Shown here piece by piece: positions 1-11,389 of a stretch of DNA of 64,000 bases. Source of the DNA: Phyllostachys edulis. Lineage: Eukaryota > Streptophyta > Magnoliopsida > Poales > Poaceae. Made by a program: the position numbers and the translations under genes. The stretch lies in NCBI GenBank assembly GCA_036346405.1, contig CM070548.1, positions 64,504,877 to 64,568,876 of the forward strand, read 5' to 3'. The stretch's first letter is position 1. Every line of letters begins with the position of its first letter. The notes under the pieces are model-generated. The model was not told where the DNA came from, did no database searches, and saw nothing but the letters and a program-made list of their open reading frames with translations.

Positions 1-228
1 CATCCTGAGAGGTCTGACCACCCAACTCACCTTGTTTTGAGTTTCTCGTGATTTTGGTTGTTGTGCTTTGGGGTTTTGATTGGATTCAATACAAGACTTC
101 TACTATGCTTGTACTTTGATCTTCATAGCTTTCATAGCTATTAATAAGAATCAGGTTGAATCCAATCAAGGTGAAAAAGAGGCAGTACTCCTATTCACCC
201 CGTCTCTAGTCACCATTTCGGTCCAACA
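1..228 (-). repeat. LTR-X family, terminal fragment (inverted copy)
   Basis: Read on the minus strand, this stretch starts TGTTGGACCGAAATGG at 228 and runs closely parallel to the start of the 2.1-kb element at 32,751 (TGTAGGACCGGAAAGG). The match includes the GGGGTGAATAGGAG tract, the run around TTCACCTTG, and the pair of AGCTATGA words. Both copies begin with TG, as LTRs do. Only the terminal part lies in the window; the rest is off the left edge. No coding sequence is seen. Confidence is high for the family match and moderate for calling it an LTR. Confidence 0.75.
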
Positions 229-420
229 ATTTTTTTTCCGTATTCAGGTTTTGAACCATTTCTTGAGGCTGTTAGTCACAACCAGAAATATATCCAGGTG
301 ATGGTTGGAATCTGATCATTTCATTCTGATATGTATAAACGATTTTGTCACTTCACGGAACAACCCAATGGACTAAAGGTGTGGAGGTTGTTTAACCTCA
401 TCACCCACTCGAGTTCGGGT

Positions 421-720
421 TGACATACTTTATGTTTGCCGCAATGAACTTAGATGAGTTCATCGTGTATTTATACTACTCATTATTGATTACAAGAGAT
501 AAGATAAAATTGTTACAATCAAATGAGGGAATTGATCTCTGTTGAAGAAACAAACTCTGTCAAATAGAGTCTATCCCATACGAGCTACAATATCGACAAT
601 AGACGTATACAGTCCGTTTACATTTGAATCAATCAACCAAACCAATTTAATCTATCTTTGTACTCTTCAATGCCTTTTCTATAGAAGCTCTGGACTCTAC
701 TAAAGATGTTTTTCTTAACA
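421..720 (-). repeat. 3' LTR of the copia element
   Basis: On the minus strand it runs from TGTTAAGAAAAAC (720) to TATGTCA (421), with the TG...CA ends of an LTR. It aligns along its length with 4,908-5,202. Confidence 0.9.
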
Positions 721-730
721 TCCCCCTTGA
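721..730 (-). other. Polypurine tract of the copia element
   Basis: The minus-strand sequence TCAAGGGGGA lies directly against the TG of the 3' LTR. That is where plus-strand DNA synthesis is primed in LTR retrotransposons. Confidence 0.8.
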
Positions 731-812
731 TCACAACTAGGTGTAGCAAGGTTGAGATTGCGACATTGTATATCAAGGGGTTGTTGAGCGCTTTGGGGAA
801 GATATCTACAGC

Positions 813-3800
813 CTAATCCTCTGAAGCTATGAACTGAACATCCAGTAGGCGAGATGCAATTCTTTCTCTAACAAAATGAAAATCCACCTCAATATGCTCC
901 GTGCTTGGATGAAAGATAGGATTTGCAGTCAGGTAAGTAGCTCCAAGATTGTCACACCACATAACCGGCGACCTACTCTGAAAAACACCCAACTCTTTCA
1001 ATAGAGACTGCATTCAAATGACTTTTGCCGTTGCATTTGCTATTGCTTTATACTCAGCTTTAGTACTCGATCACGACACCGTATGTTGTTTCTTTGAACT
1101 CCAAGACACCAAATTAGGTCCAAAGAACACTGCATAACCATTTTGAGAATGACAATCATCAGGTGACCCTGCCCAGTTTGCATCTGAGAATGCACTCAGT
1201 AGACACGATGAAGACCGTTGAATTCTCCAATTCCAAAAGTAGCTTTAACATATCTTAGTATCATCTTTACAGTAGCCCAATGTGCATCAATGGGGGCTTG
1301 GAGAAACTGACATACCTTATTAACCAAGTAAGATATATCTGGTCGTGTCAAAGTTAGATATTGCAAGGCTCCCACTGTACTTCTGTACTGAAAACCACCT
1401 TCTGCTGACAGTTGGTTTCCTCCTTCTTGTGACAACTTCTTAGTTGAAGCCACATGTGTTGAAGTCGGCTTGCAATGCTACATATTTACTCTGAGTAAAA
1501 AATCCTCTGCATATTTCCTTTGTGACAATATCAGTCCTGATTTTTCAGAGTTCACTTCAACGCGAAGAAAATAGCTTAAGTTACCCAGATCCTTTATTGC
1601 AAAATCTTCAGTCAATTCCTTGATAAGTTTTTCAGTAGCTGCAGATGATGAACTGGCAATGATGATGTCATCAACATAAATAAGCATGTAAATTGTAACT
1701 CCTGACTTATTAAAAATAAACAACGATGTGTCTACATTGGAAGTGGCAAAATCAAGAGTTTGCAATTTCATGCTTAGTCTTGAATACCAGGCCCTAGGAG
1801 CCTGTTTCAATCCATAGATCGCCTTGTTCAGTTTACACTGGAAATGAGGGATCTTTGGATCTAAATAACCTAGAGGTTGCCTCATGTAAACTTCTTCTTG
1901 AAGCACTCAATGCAAAAATGCATTGTTAACATCAATTGGTCATAAGTGCCAACATCTAGACACTACAATAGCAAGTATCAACTTCACTAGTTGGTTTGAT
2001 CATTGGACTAAAAGTATCTTCATAATCCAAACCATATCTCTACTTGAACCCCTTTGCTACAAGCCAGGCCTTATGTCTGTCAACTGAACCATCAGACTTA
2101 TACTTGAGTTTGAAAACCCACTTTGAGTTAATAACATTCCTTCCTTGTTGAGGAGGAACCAAACACCAGGTTTTATTCCTCAACAGAGCTTGATATTCGC
2201 TGTCCATGTCCTCCTTCCATTTCGGATGCTCCAGAGCTTGAACATGTGACGAGGGCTGAGCAAGCTCAACCTGAAATGCACGATGACTGAGAGGATAACA
2301 CATTGTGCCATCAGTGTAAACCTTTGGCTGAGTGATGTTATTCTGAAACCAAGTTCTCACACATGGTTGTTGTACGTACGACTGTTGCTACTGTGCTTCT
2401 CTCTGATCAAGTTCTGAATACCTTGTAGGCTGAGAAGCAGAATCTACCAGAGAAGGGTTAGCTGCAGAAATATTGTCCTTGTCTTCCTTGAAGAGGTCAA
2501 AATCTGTTGATGGTGTATTGGTCAGTATAGGAGCCGAGGGAAACGCAACAGGCGGTAGAGTGGATAGAGAATTAAGAGTTGGGATTGTCAGACTCGAAAT
2601 AGTGTTGTCAGGCCGAGTAGCAAAGGGAAACACATTCTCATCAAAAATTACATCACGAAAGATGTAAACACGACTTGAGGAGCGATCAGGCATTTTGAGC
2701 CTTTATGCATTGTGCTATAGCCCAAGAATACGCATTGTTTGGAGCGAAACGACAACTTCATGGAATTGTATGGCTTGAGGTTAGGCCAACAGGCGCACCC
2801 GAAGGTTTTCAGTTTGGAGTAATCAGCAATTGTGTTTAGAAGACGAGAAAGAGGTGTGGCATTGCCAATAACTCTACTCGGTAGATGATTTATGGGAAAA
2901 GTGGTAGTGGGGAAAGCTTCATCTCAGAAGCGTACTAGCATGGATGATTGAGCTAGCAAGGCAAGACCCTTATCTACTATATGTCTGTGCTTTCTCTCAG
3001 CAGCTCCATTTTGTTAGTGTGTATGCGGACATGAGATCCAATGGATGATTCCTACCAACCGAAAGAACTTGTTAAGTTTCTAATACTCGCCACCCCACAG
3101 ACTTAAGAGCGTGTATCTTTCGGCCAAGTAGAAGTTCAAAGTGTTTTTGTAATTGAAAGAAAACACTTTCAACATCTTATTTGAGTTTTAGAAGGTAGAT
3201 CCATGAAAACTTGCTATAATCATCAATGAATCTGACATAATACTTAAAACTTTCTACTGATTTTGGTACAGGGCCCGAAACATCAGAATGTACAAGTTCA
3301 AGGGGAAAAGTAGACACACGAGTGGAAGAGCTATAGGGCAAACGGTGGATTTTAGCCTATTGGCAAGCATCACACACAATGCTAACTTTATTTGACTCAC
3401 AATCTAAACTATTTGAACTTATGATAATTTGAAATATTGATGTTGTAGGATGACCAAGTCGTCGATGCCACTACTCTGGTGTAAACCTTACACTTGTAAG
3501 GAACTGGTGACACTGACTAGGCCGATGAATAGAGGCCAATGAATAGAGTCCATGCTCACATCTGACGTGAAGAAGAATTCTTGTTGTGGCCAAATCCTTG
3601 ACACAGAAGTAATTTGGATGAAACTCAAAAAATGAATCATTGCCAAGAGCAAACTTATGAACTGAGAGAAGGTTTTTTTTTCTTATTTTATGGACATGGA
3701 GGATGTTCTTGAGATAAAGAGGAGTATAACCATGATCATAAACAGTAGATTGGCCAATATGAGATATAGACAAACCTGCTCCATTTGCAACTTGAATTTG

Positions 3801-4870
3801 ATCTCCACCGTTGTAAGAATCCTGCATCGAGAGCCTATCTAGATCACTAGTGATATGATCCATGGCACCACTATCAACATACCAATTTGTGTCAACCTGA
3901 TATGTCCCTGTAGAAGCTGCTGCCGCCACACACTGTTGATCCTCTGTCTGGTATGAGTGATCGAAGCGATGGTAGAGTGAAGAGCATCATGACCATGTTT
4001 GCCACAAACTTGATAAGTTGGTCCGCCAGAGTTACTGTTGTTGTTGTTGTCGGACTGATTTGCTTCATTGCTTGATGAAGATCAGTTCCCACCGTTGTAG
4101 CTGTTGCCATTGCCGAGGCCACAGCCCCGGCCACGCCCACCATTGCGTCCTCCTCAGGTCGCATTGTTAGCAGATGAGACAATCTGAACATCAGTGTTCA
4201 GATGCTCCTTTTGCACCTCATACCTGACGAGATGTGCATATAGATCGATTGGGGTGACCTCATTTGAGCGGGTCGTCATGGAAGTGACAAAGGAATCATA
4301 GTCATCTCCAAGCCCAACCAAGATGTAGGATACCATTTCTTCTTCGTGAAGTGGATGACCAATAGATGCCATCATGTCTGCTAGGTTCTCCATCTTGTGA
4401 TAGTAATATGAAGCTATGAGATCCCTCTTGTGTAGGTTAGCAAGTTAGAATCTATTATGCATAAGTCATGCACGCGAGCGTGAGGCAAACATGTGCTCTA
4501 ACGCCACCCACACTTCTTCTGATGTGGTCATGAAGAGGACATGACCAAGGATATCTTTTGTAAGAGAGGATAGGAGCGCACTCAACACCAATTGATCCTG
4601 CTGAAACCACAAGGTATACTCAGGATTGGGGACTTGGCGAGCTCTAGTTTCAGTGCTTTCAGCGATGAAGGGCAGGGGCATCTTCACGGATCCTTCTACA
4701 TAGCCCAATAATTGTTGGCTACGCAGATACGACACGATCTATGCTTTTCAGAGGAGGAAGTTGTCTTTGTTAAGACGCACCATGATGAACTGGTTGAATG
4801 ACAGTGTGGGGGAGGATGTCTATCGATGCCGAAGTCATGGACGAAGAAGCAGAGACGGTATTGTTGGAGG
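813..4870 (-). pseudogene. copia gag-pol polyprotein, broken by stops and frameshifts
   Basis: Reading on the minus strand from about 4,860, gag fragments cover 4,154-4,860 (UBN2-like, with SYLRSQQLLGYVEG and a later YILVGLGDDYDSF). Next comes a degenerate CGKHGHD knuckle near 4,000. The aspartic protease is marked by WYVDSGAMDH near 3,875, with a gag_pre-integrase segment following to about 3,471. The integrase part (about 2,700-3,470) survives only as scraps such as FIDDYSKFSW. Reverse transcriptase spans 1,478-2,360, with WVFKLKYKSDGSVDRHKA and the active-site box YVDD near 1,670. RNase H spans 813-1,453 (STVGALQYLTLTRPDI and PVMWCDNLGA). Each domain is in the right order, but reading frames change and stops occur between and within them, so no full polyprotein can be made. 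The lineage within copia was not resolved. Confidence 0.9.
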
Positions 4871-4895
4871 TAGTCATCGTGGTTGATCAGAACGA

Positions 4896-4907
4896 GCTCT
4901 GATACCA
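4896..4907 (-). other. Primer-binding site of the copia element
   Basis: The minus-strand sequence TGGTATCAGAGC directly follows the CA end of the 5' LTR. It is complementary to the 3' end of plant initiator methionine tRNA, the usual copia primer. Confidence 0.88.
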
Positions 4908-5202
4908 TGAAAACCTTTATGTTTGCCACAATGAACTCTGATGAGTTCGTCATCTATTTGTACTCAATATTGATTACAAGAGACAAGATAAAACTGTTAC
5001 AATCAAACGAGGGAATCGAACTCTTTGGAACAAACAAACTCTGTCAAACATAGTCTATCCCATACGAGCTACAGTGGCGACAACAGACATACAGTCCGGT
5101 TACATTTGAATCAATCAACCGAACCAATACAATCCATCTTTGTATTCTTCAATGCCTTTTCTGTAGAAGCTCTGGATGCTACTAAAGATATTTTTCTTAA
5201 CA
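4908..5202 (-). repeat. 5' LTR of the copia element
   Basis: On the minus strand it starts TGTTAAGAAAAATATC (5,202) and ends GGTTTTCA (4,908), then abuts the primer-binding site. It is 295 bp, against 300 bp for its partner. Confidence 0.9.
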
Positions 5203-5970
5203 CGAGTTTTAGGGCTGGCTCGGGTGCCCATCTCTCGTTCTTTTGTGAAGTTCACTACTCTTGGCCATTTAGAAAAAAAAAATGTTTGTAACTTCACCCT
5301 AGTGCTGGTTCAAACTAGCTATAAGCAGTTTTCAAGAAGGTAAAATACTGAGCTAGTTAGAAAAATGACCTAAAATAGGAAGAAAACATTTCACATATAA
5401 GAATAATATGTTATACCTAGTTATATAATATACAAAGCGTTTGTTTGGAACTCGGAAATTTTATTGGAATTTACAGCATAGTACAAATCCTCCAAAACAT
5501 TTACTAAAAAAGGGCCAATAGCATATTTTAACTTTTGCAATATCCAAATGGGACGTTACAATCTAATGACTGCAGCAATCATATGATTAGAATGTAGCTC
5601 AACCTGCTAGTTCCTTCGGGTACGGCCACTTTACATTTGCCGACAAAAGAGATGTGATGTGTACACTGTGCCGAGAGCGAAAAACGGCGTACGTGTGGTT
5701 GCTTGTTGTGAAGCCGCAGTACAAGTATTGTCACTTTCTTCACTCCGGCACGTCTCCAAAGAAAGGAAAAAGAGATACGGCCACTATCTCAGATATGAAT
5801 GTAATCACCCGTTGAGTCAGTGACGTCCCAAACCAGATCATGTTATTCTTAGACCGAATAGACGCGCATGCATGCATGCATCGCTACTATTTTTATATAG
5901 ATTTTTGATTCTGGTCCGTCATGCATGCATGGATCGCTACTATTTTTATATGGATTTTTGATCCTAGGTT
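5203..5970. other. Stretch without a recognised gene
   Basis: About 770 bp of mixed AT-rich sequence between the copia target site and the next element. Short reading frames here have no recognisable domain. The only structure I see is a short tandem duplication near its right end. Confidence 0.6.
5882..5968. repeat. Two-copy 53-bp tandem duplication
   Basis: CGCTACTATTTTTATAT followed by GGATTTTTGAT (AG in the first copy) occurs at 5,882 and again at 5,935. Each copy is preceded by ATGCATGCAT words. Confidence 0.75.
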
Positions 5971-6931
5971 CAGTGACGGATTCAGGATTTTTTGAATAGA
6001 TGTTCGGACTTCAAAATTAGGTTGTCTAGATATGCTAATACCAATACGCTGATACTGTAAAATATCACCCCTCCCCTCCCAAAACACTGATTTTTTTTTT
6101 GCCGCTTTGGCACGTTTTCGCCGTGTATTTACAGAAATGTCTGTCTTCAGAGCGTATTTGTAAAAATGGCACCGTAGACGTATGGCCGCCGTACGTCAAC
6201 CCCTCCCTGACCGCCACGTCGCCGTTGCCACATGGCCGCCGTACGGCAATGCCTCCCCGTCCGCCACGTGGCCATGTAATGCCGCACGGTCATTCTTTTT
6301 TTCTTTTTCTTTTAAAAAAATCATTTATGTATATTTTTTGTAGGAATTTTTAAATATAGAAAATAGGCTCTAAAAATTATGAATTTTTTGTTGAGCCTCC
6401 CGACTCAGTGTACTTGCTTGTGTAATTTTTTAAAATTTAATCCATTCTAAATTTTTCTCGCAAATTCATTAAATATACTGTTTGTAGGAATTTTTTAATA
6501 TATAAAATGAGGTCCAAACATTATGATTTTTTAAAGGCTCCTTACATAGTGGACTTGATTTTGTAATGTTTTTCAGAATTTCATATGTCTTGAAAATTAA
6601 GGGTTTAGCTCTAAAAAATTAGGGTTTTAGGTTTCGGAAATTAGGGTTTCATGATTTCATGTGACTTGGAATGTGTGAAATTTAGTACCACATGGACCAC
6701 TCTAGGTGCAGTAGGATTTCTATAGCAGTAATGGCATAATTTGAACTCATATAGTATTACTAATCATACTAATATTATTTAGATTTTGAGTACCATACTA
6801 TTTTCTTTCGCTCCGAGTAGCACTAATCATACTGCTATTATTTAAATTTTGGTAGTGAATAACGTGGCCCCTGTCTTTAGTTCTTCACCTAGTAAGATTG
6901 ATATAGCAGTAGTGGTAGAATTTGAACTCCC

Positions 6932-8640
6932 AATGTCACCTTGCAGAACGTCTTGCTCTTGACTGGTTTCCCGATCCAGGGTGAGCCGCTTGTTCCGGGC
7001 CCTCCGGGTGCAGATTGGAAGGCCGAGCTGGAGTAGTGGTTTGGCCAACCTCTCCTAGAGCGTATACGTGGTGTACCCCGCACTTGGCTAAGGCAGTTCA
7101 GTTAGTTCCCGCAGGGTGCACCTGACAAGGTCGTTAGGACGCACATCGTTACTTACCTTCTCCAGCTCTTTGGTTGGGTCCTGTTTCCAACCACACAGGG
7201 TGATTTTTGCTACCCCAGCTACATCCGCCTTGCCGAGTCGTTGGTTGACGTAGAGGCTGGGGGCGATGCCTCAGTATAGCTGGGGATCAGCTGTCCTTTG
7301 TGCCACATACTGGGGGTTGTGTGACGCTTCACGGTGTGGCACCGGTGGTACCCCCATCCTGGCCGTCTACTACATGCTCCTACAGCTGTGGAGTTGGGAG
7401 AACTTCCTTATTGGACAGCCATCCATCGAGATAGCGGTGCACCTATACCCTGTTCCGTATGACCAGATAGATGGGCCCACCATGGGCTTATGGTGGACTA
7501 CTGGCCGTCTATGCTGGGCCAACACAAGACCGGCGAGGTGCTACTCGTTGTACCAGAATGAGTTCAAGTCATTGCATGAGAGCGACATCATATGGAATCC
7601 ATGGTATCCACAGTTCGTGTGCATGGTAGCACCGCACGGACTGTCCGTGCAATGCATCTGGGACGTAGTACTGTGGACGACGGACTGCTACTTGGTGTTT
7701 ACACATATGGTGGAGCCTTACCCGCTGCGGCGCGTAATGCGACAGATTGGTGAGCACCAGGTCGTGCCCCCGGACGGCAAGCCGCTATCACAAGCCGTAC
7801 ACCTATGAGTCAAATTTCATCCGAGTAATGTTTATAGTTCTTACGTGCTCCCTTTCTAACATCAATCTTTCCGGAAATGCAGGCGATTGAGGCAAGGTGG
7901 GCATACTCAGGACTGTCACTCGGTCCAGCACGAGTAGACTACGGCATGGACGGAGAGGGCACATGTGGATGTCTTACGTGCCCCGCGTCCATACGGCCCT
8001 GAGACGTACGGTGCGTACATGGAGTGGTACGTGCCACGGACGCACGCAAGACTCGCCATTCCTCCACCGGAGCACCCAGAGTCGGTGACAAAGGAGACGC
8101 ACCAGCAGACCCTCCGCCGCTCGTTCGATCGTCACAGTGCTTCACGGTGTGACGACACCGTAAGACACTTACAACCTTTGGTCATTTCAATGACGACATT
8201 TGTACTCTTTGTTAGTGAACTTGTTACGTATGTCACTACAGTTGGAGTGGGCGCAACGCGTCCATAGCACATCAGAGGCTGCCATCCGCAGCCTAGATAG
8301 AACCTCGAAGGGATATAATTTTTTTAAAGCACATCTGTCCAAGGCTAGAGCTCATCTGTGCAACCGGAGTTGCAGGCATCGTACCCCCGGAGTGATTTTA
8401 TAGACTCCGTCATGGATGAATTCTTTGGAGGTGTCCCCCAGGTCGGCATGCCTCATCACAACGACATGTACGCCTACCATACTTTGCTCCAGAGTAAGCC
8501 TACTGGTCCACCTCCGCCTCAACGGTCTCCGTACCCCCTCTGAACCGACGCGCGCTCTTTGGACCGGTGGACGTATTCCATGGGTCATGATCGGTGCAAA
8601 ACAAGGCCGTGCACGCGGACGCAGCAGCAGCAGACAGAGA
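6932..8640 (+). pseudogene. Plant mobile domain (PMD) protein, degenerate
   Basis: The PMD (aminotransferase-like) fold is recognised from four blocks in order. VTLQNVLLLTGFPIQGEPL lies at about 6,932. HIVTYLLQLFGWVLFPTTQG lies at about 7,146, with YIRLAESLVD after it. YSWGSAVLCATYWGLCDA lies at about 7,275, with YYMLLQLWSWE after it. AYMEWYVPRTHARLAIPP lies in a later exon near 8,010. The middle part is a clean 180-codon frame (7,266-7,808). Two in-frame TAG stops lie upstream, and a one-base shift separates the DVEAGGDAS part from YSWGS near 7,270, so the gene is dead as it stands. Candidate introns are about 7,809-7,882 (ending TGCAG) and about 8,160-8,240 (GTAAGA to TACAG). The C-terminal part is basic (GRARGRSSSRQR), as in related proteins. 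PMD genes occur both in MULEs and as host silencing factors; here the flanking inverted repeats argue for transposon cargo. Confidence 0.72.
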
Positions 8641-8862
8641 GTAGTGGTTCAGACGAGTGAGCCATATTTGTATCGCGTGTTATTCGGTATTGTAATGTAA
8701 TGTTTTCTCCGCCTTGTTTATATACAAGCACGTCTCCAGAAAGCTATACATTGTCACTGTTTAATAGAAGATAAGTAGGGAAATGCAGGAGGCTCCACGT
8801 AAAATTTCATGATTTTTTTGAAGTCATTTGCCTATTTTTAAAATTCGTATAAACTAACTAGT

Positions 8863-8949
8863 AAACCCTAACTAACCCTAACTAAACCTAACCCTAAACC
8901 TAAACTGACACAACCCTAACTAACCCTAACTAAACCTAACCCTAAACCT
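8863..8949. repeat. Interstitial telomere-like repeats
   Basis: Two runs of about 45 bp made of AACCCTAAC, AAACCTAACCCTAAACC and similar words are separated by a GACACAACCC spacer. CCCTAAA is the plant telomere unit, but here it is degenerate. The tract lies inside the MULE. TTAGGGTTTTAGG-type words occur in the opposite sense at about 6,598-6,652 in the same element. Confidence 0.7.
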
Positions 8950-9842
8950 GACACAACTTGACATTTGGCGGGCTCTCAGCCGTTGCCACACGACAGCCAT
9001 CGGTTGCCGCATGGCGTCCGTGCGACAACAGCGGCTGAGGTGGTGCGGGTGGGGGCTGAGGTGGTGTGGGCGGGAGAGAGGGGGCCATGTGGCGGCGTGG
9101 GAAGCGTTGCCGCATGGCGGCCGTGTGGCAACGGTGATATTTCTGCAAATACGACTTTGACGTGGACATTTATGCAAATATGGGCTGAAAAAGTGTTGTA
9201 TGTGCCAAAAATTCCAAAATACTGATACGACGATACGCGTATATATAATAAAATAAAAAAATTATAGAAATTAATGATTTCATACGAGGAAATGGACGAT
9301 ATAAGGCAATCATAATGGCATGAATTAAATAGCAAATTATAAATATCAATGACAGTTGAGGAGGTTGAAGAAGTCCCAGCCACCGTGTTGCTCCTTTGGT
9401 GTCGTCCGCTCTGTTTCTCCCTGTTTGTCGCATTACCACCCGCTTGCTCACGTCGCATCTCTATTCGCCTGTGCAGGTGCACTGCCACACGCTTGCCCTG
9501 CGCCGCCTCATGCATGCTTGTTGTCATGTCGTAGCGTTGTGTCCACCCACCAACCGCTTCGCCAGAGTCCGCGCCTCATTGCTTGCCACTTGAGGCCAGA
9601 GCCCCCACCCCCCACCACCACACACAGACAGCCAGCCACAGGATGAGAGAGAGAATAGATGTTAGGGTTTGGTGGGCTAGAGCAGGAAGGAAAATGGGCC
9701 TAATGTGTTACATGGGCCGCGCGTGAGGCGTGGAGAGTGCGAACTGAATTCATTTGCGGACACAAATATATAATTTTGGCATAACTAATAACATATACAT
9801 CTAATATACCTGTTATATACCATATATTTTATAAAAAAAAAT

Positions 9843-9862
9843 GGGTGTTCAGCTGAACACCC
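9843..9862. repeat. Perfect 20-bp palindrome
   Basis: GGGTGTTCAGCTGAACACCC reads the same on both strands. It sits about 75 bp inside the right end of the CAGTG-ended element. I recall this word near the ends of related plant repeats. Confidence 0.85.
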
Positions 9863-9937
9863 TTAACCCATGGAGGGTCCGCCCCTACTAGACCTCGGAC
9901 CATTGCCTCAGCAGTCCGAGACCCAACTCCGCCACTG

Positions 9938-10237
9938 AACGTCGTTGTGGGTCTCAGATTGGTTAACCTGCGTGCACGGGCTACATCACATCAATCATGA
10001 TTATTAGTTCTCATCGACACATACACACACAAAAGGTATAGTTCAGCAGGGGGCTGAGCTCATATTATATATGGGGCTACATATGTACATGCACATATGG
10101 ATAGTGACAATGAGTGAGAGAGAGAATAAATCGAAGGAGGGTGGCTGCGGTGTGGCGTGGGGACGGCTCCTCTCCATTCATACAAGTGAAGCACACCTCA
10201 TTAATCTCACATTCTAGTCCTCGTACATGACAGTGGA
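9938..10237. other. Stretch without a recognised gene
   Basis: About 300 bp between two CAGTG-ended elements, with CA and GA dinucleotide runs near 10,018-10,030 and 10,110-10,125. No domain or RNA gene was recognised. Confidence 0.5.
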
Positions 10238-11389
10238 CAGTGGCGGATCTAGGATTAGATCACGCCTCGGGCTAAATTCTAATAGGCTAATATCTTAAAA
10301 CTAACGCTAATTTCTCTTCGTAATGTCTCTTCCCATTTCTGTGGGTTCAAAAGATACATTCAGGCTTTGCTTTTGTTAGATTGAAAAATAACTTGGCTAA
10401 CTTTTATTTGATATATTCTCGGTTGAATATTGGTGTAGACACAAAATGCACTTTTTTATACCGAGATATGCAGAGTTAATTGATCACTTAAGTTTGAGCT
10501 CATACATCTATCCTGTATACCAAATCAGTCGCTTATTATACCAAAATTTGCTTTGGACTTGCAATCGCACATAATATTTTGTTACTTGGTTTTGTTGGTT
10601 CCATTCAGTCGATGCACCATAGTTCGAATAATGAAGACGAGGAAGCTTCTCACCACACCCTCTAATAACAGAGCTCTACCAAGAGGTAACAAACCTAACC
10701 TAATCTTCTTGTGTGCACACCATACAAATTGAGTACCTAACTCGCCGCCGATGCACTGCTGCCGAGGGAGCCTCGAGCTCGCCGACGCCGCCACCGATGC
10801 CGCCGCCGCCGAGGGAGCCCCGAGCTCGGAGGCATTGCCGCCAGCACTGGCCGAGGGAGCCCTAGAGGCCGGAGGCGCCAGCCCGAGCCTCGCCCACCAC
10901 GCCTCGGCGGCGCCAGCGCCACGCCCGCCACGCCCACCCCCCGCCATCAAGCCGCGATCTCCACCTTCCTCCACGGCTCGTCACGGCCACCGCCAGACGC
11001 CCGCCCGACGCGCTCAGACTAGCACCTCCTCCGGTGCGCGAGACGAGGTTTGGCGGCGGCGCTGGCGGGCGGGACGGACCGACGAGGGCCCGGGCGCGCG
11101 CGCCGGCATGAGGGAGGGCGCGGAGGAGCCGGAGGGCGGCGACGGCGCAAGGCAAGGTCGCCAGGAGTCGCCGATGGAGGCGATGGCGAGAGGAATCAAC
11201 CAGGGATAAGGAATTAGGTCTGATTGAGTTGGGAAGGAGCAAGGAGGCGTCCCGTGGGCTGGGCCGCCTTGCCGGGCTCGGGCTAAATGTTTGCACTACT
11301 TTGTTAAAGGCTATATGAAAAAAAATTTCTCAGGATTTCTTCCGGCCTCGGGCTATAGCCCACCCCGCCCGAGACCCAGATCCGCCTCG
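10238..11389. mobile_element. CAGTGGCGGA-ended element with a GC-rich core
   Basis: The left end is CAGTGGCGGATCTAGGA and the right end, inverted, is CGAGGCGGATCTGGGTCTC. Just inside each end lies GCCTCGGGCTA, so the ends form an imperfect inverted repeat of about 40 bp. An 8-bp target duplication is not convincing (GACAGTGG against GACAAAGG is the nearest match). The core (10,740-11,210) is very GC-rich, unlike the AT-rich flanks inside the element. That would fit a captured gene fragment, but I recognise no protein. Confidence 0.45.
10740..11210. other. GC-rich island with simple-sequence coding look-alikes
   Basis: Frames are open on both strands because CCGCCG and GAGGGAGCC-type words repeat. 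CCGAGGGAGCC followed by CGAGCTCG occurs twice within 70 bp. The conceptual products are only Ala, Pro, Gly and Arg runs. I do not annotate a gene. Confidence 0.55.

Larger units (their letters stand above)
421..5202 (-). mobile_element. Ty1/copia LTR retrotransposon, complete outline, decayed
   Basis: Two 295-300-bp LTRs (421-720 and 4,908-5,202) flank a minus-strand gag-pol region. A primer-binding site adjoins the right LTR and a polypurine tract adjoins the left LTR. The 5-bp flanks are CGGGT (416-420) and CGAGT (5,203-5,207), a target duplication with one mismatch. Protein order is gag, protease, integrase, reverse transcriptase, RNase H, which is the copia order. LTR divergence (substitutions and small indels) and many stop codons mark an old insertion. 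Confidence 0.92.
6091..9215 (+). mobile_element. Mutator-like element (MULE) carrying a plant-mobile-domain gene
   Basis: The left end (TTTTGCCGCTTTGGCACG, then a TATTTACAGAAATGTCTG run) and the right end read inverted (TTTTTGGCACATACAACAC, then TATTTGCATAAATGTCCA) align for about 85-120 bp. The flanks are AAAACACTGA (6,081-6,090) and AAAATACTGA (9,216-9,225), a 10-bp duplication with one mismatch. That fits the 9-10 bp of Mutator-type insertion. Length is 3.1 kb. The subterminal parts are GC-rich and repeat words around GCCGCATGGCGGCC. The cargo is the broken gene at 6,932-8,640. Confidence 0.75.
5971..9937. mobile_element. Possible DNA transposon with CAGTG ends, split by a MULE
   Basis: The left end reads CAGTGACGGATTCAGG and the right end, on the other strand, reads CAGTGGCGGAGTTGGG. 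These inverted ends are of a kind often seen on non-autonomous hAT-like plant elements. Without the inner MULE the element would be about 0.8 kb. The 8-bp flanks (CCTAGGTT and AACGTCGT) do not match, so either the right end is misplaced or the duplication has decayed. An alternative right end lies near 9,888, at GGTCCGCCCCTA. Confidence 0.4.

Noticed and set aside
4894..4907. tRNA-like word TGGTATCAGAGCTC (minus strand), and TGGTATCGAGCC at 58,962
   Set aside because: These are retrotransposon primer-binding sites, only a dozen bases long. No cloverleaf surrounds them.
5025..5297. Frames of 60-88 codons on both strands
   Set aside because: They lie within or across the edge of the copia 5' LTR.
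10862..11296. GC-rich frames on both strands
   Set aside because: Ala, Pro, Arg and Gly runs from simple sequence, with no domain and no codon pattern favouring one strand.
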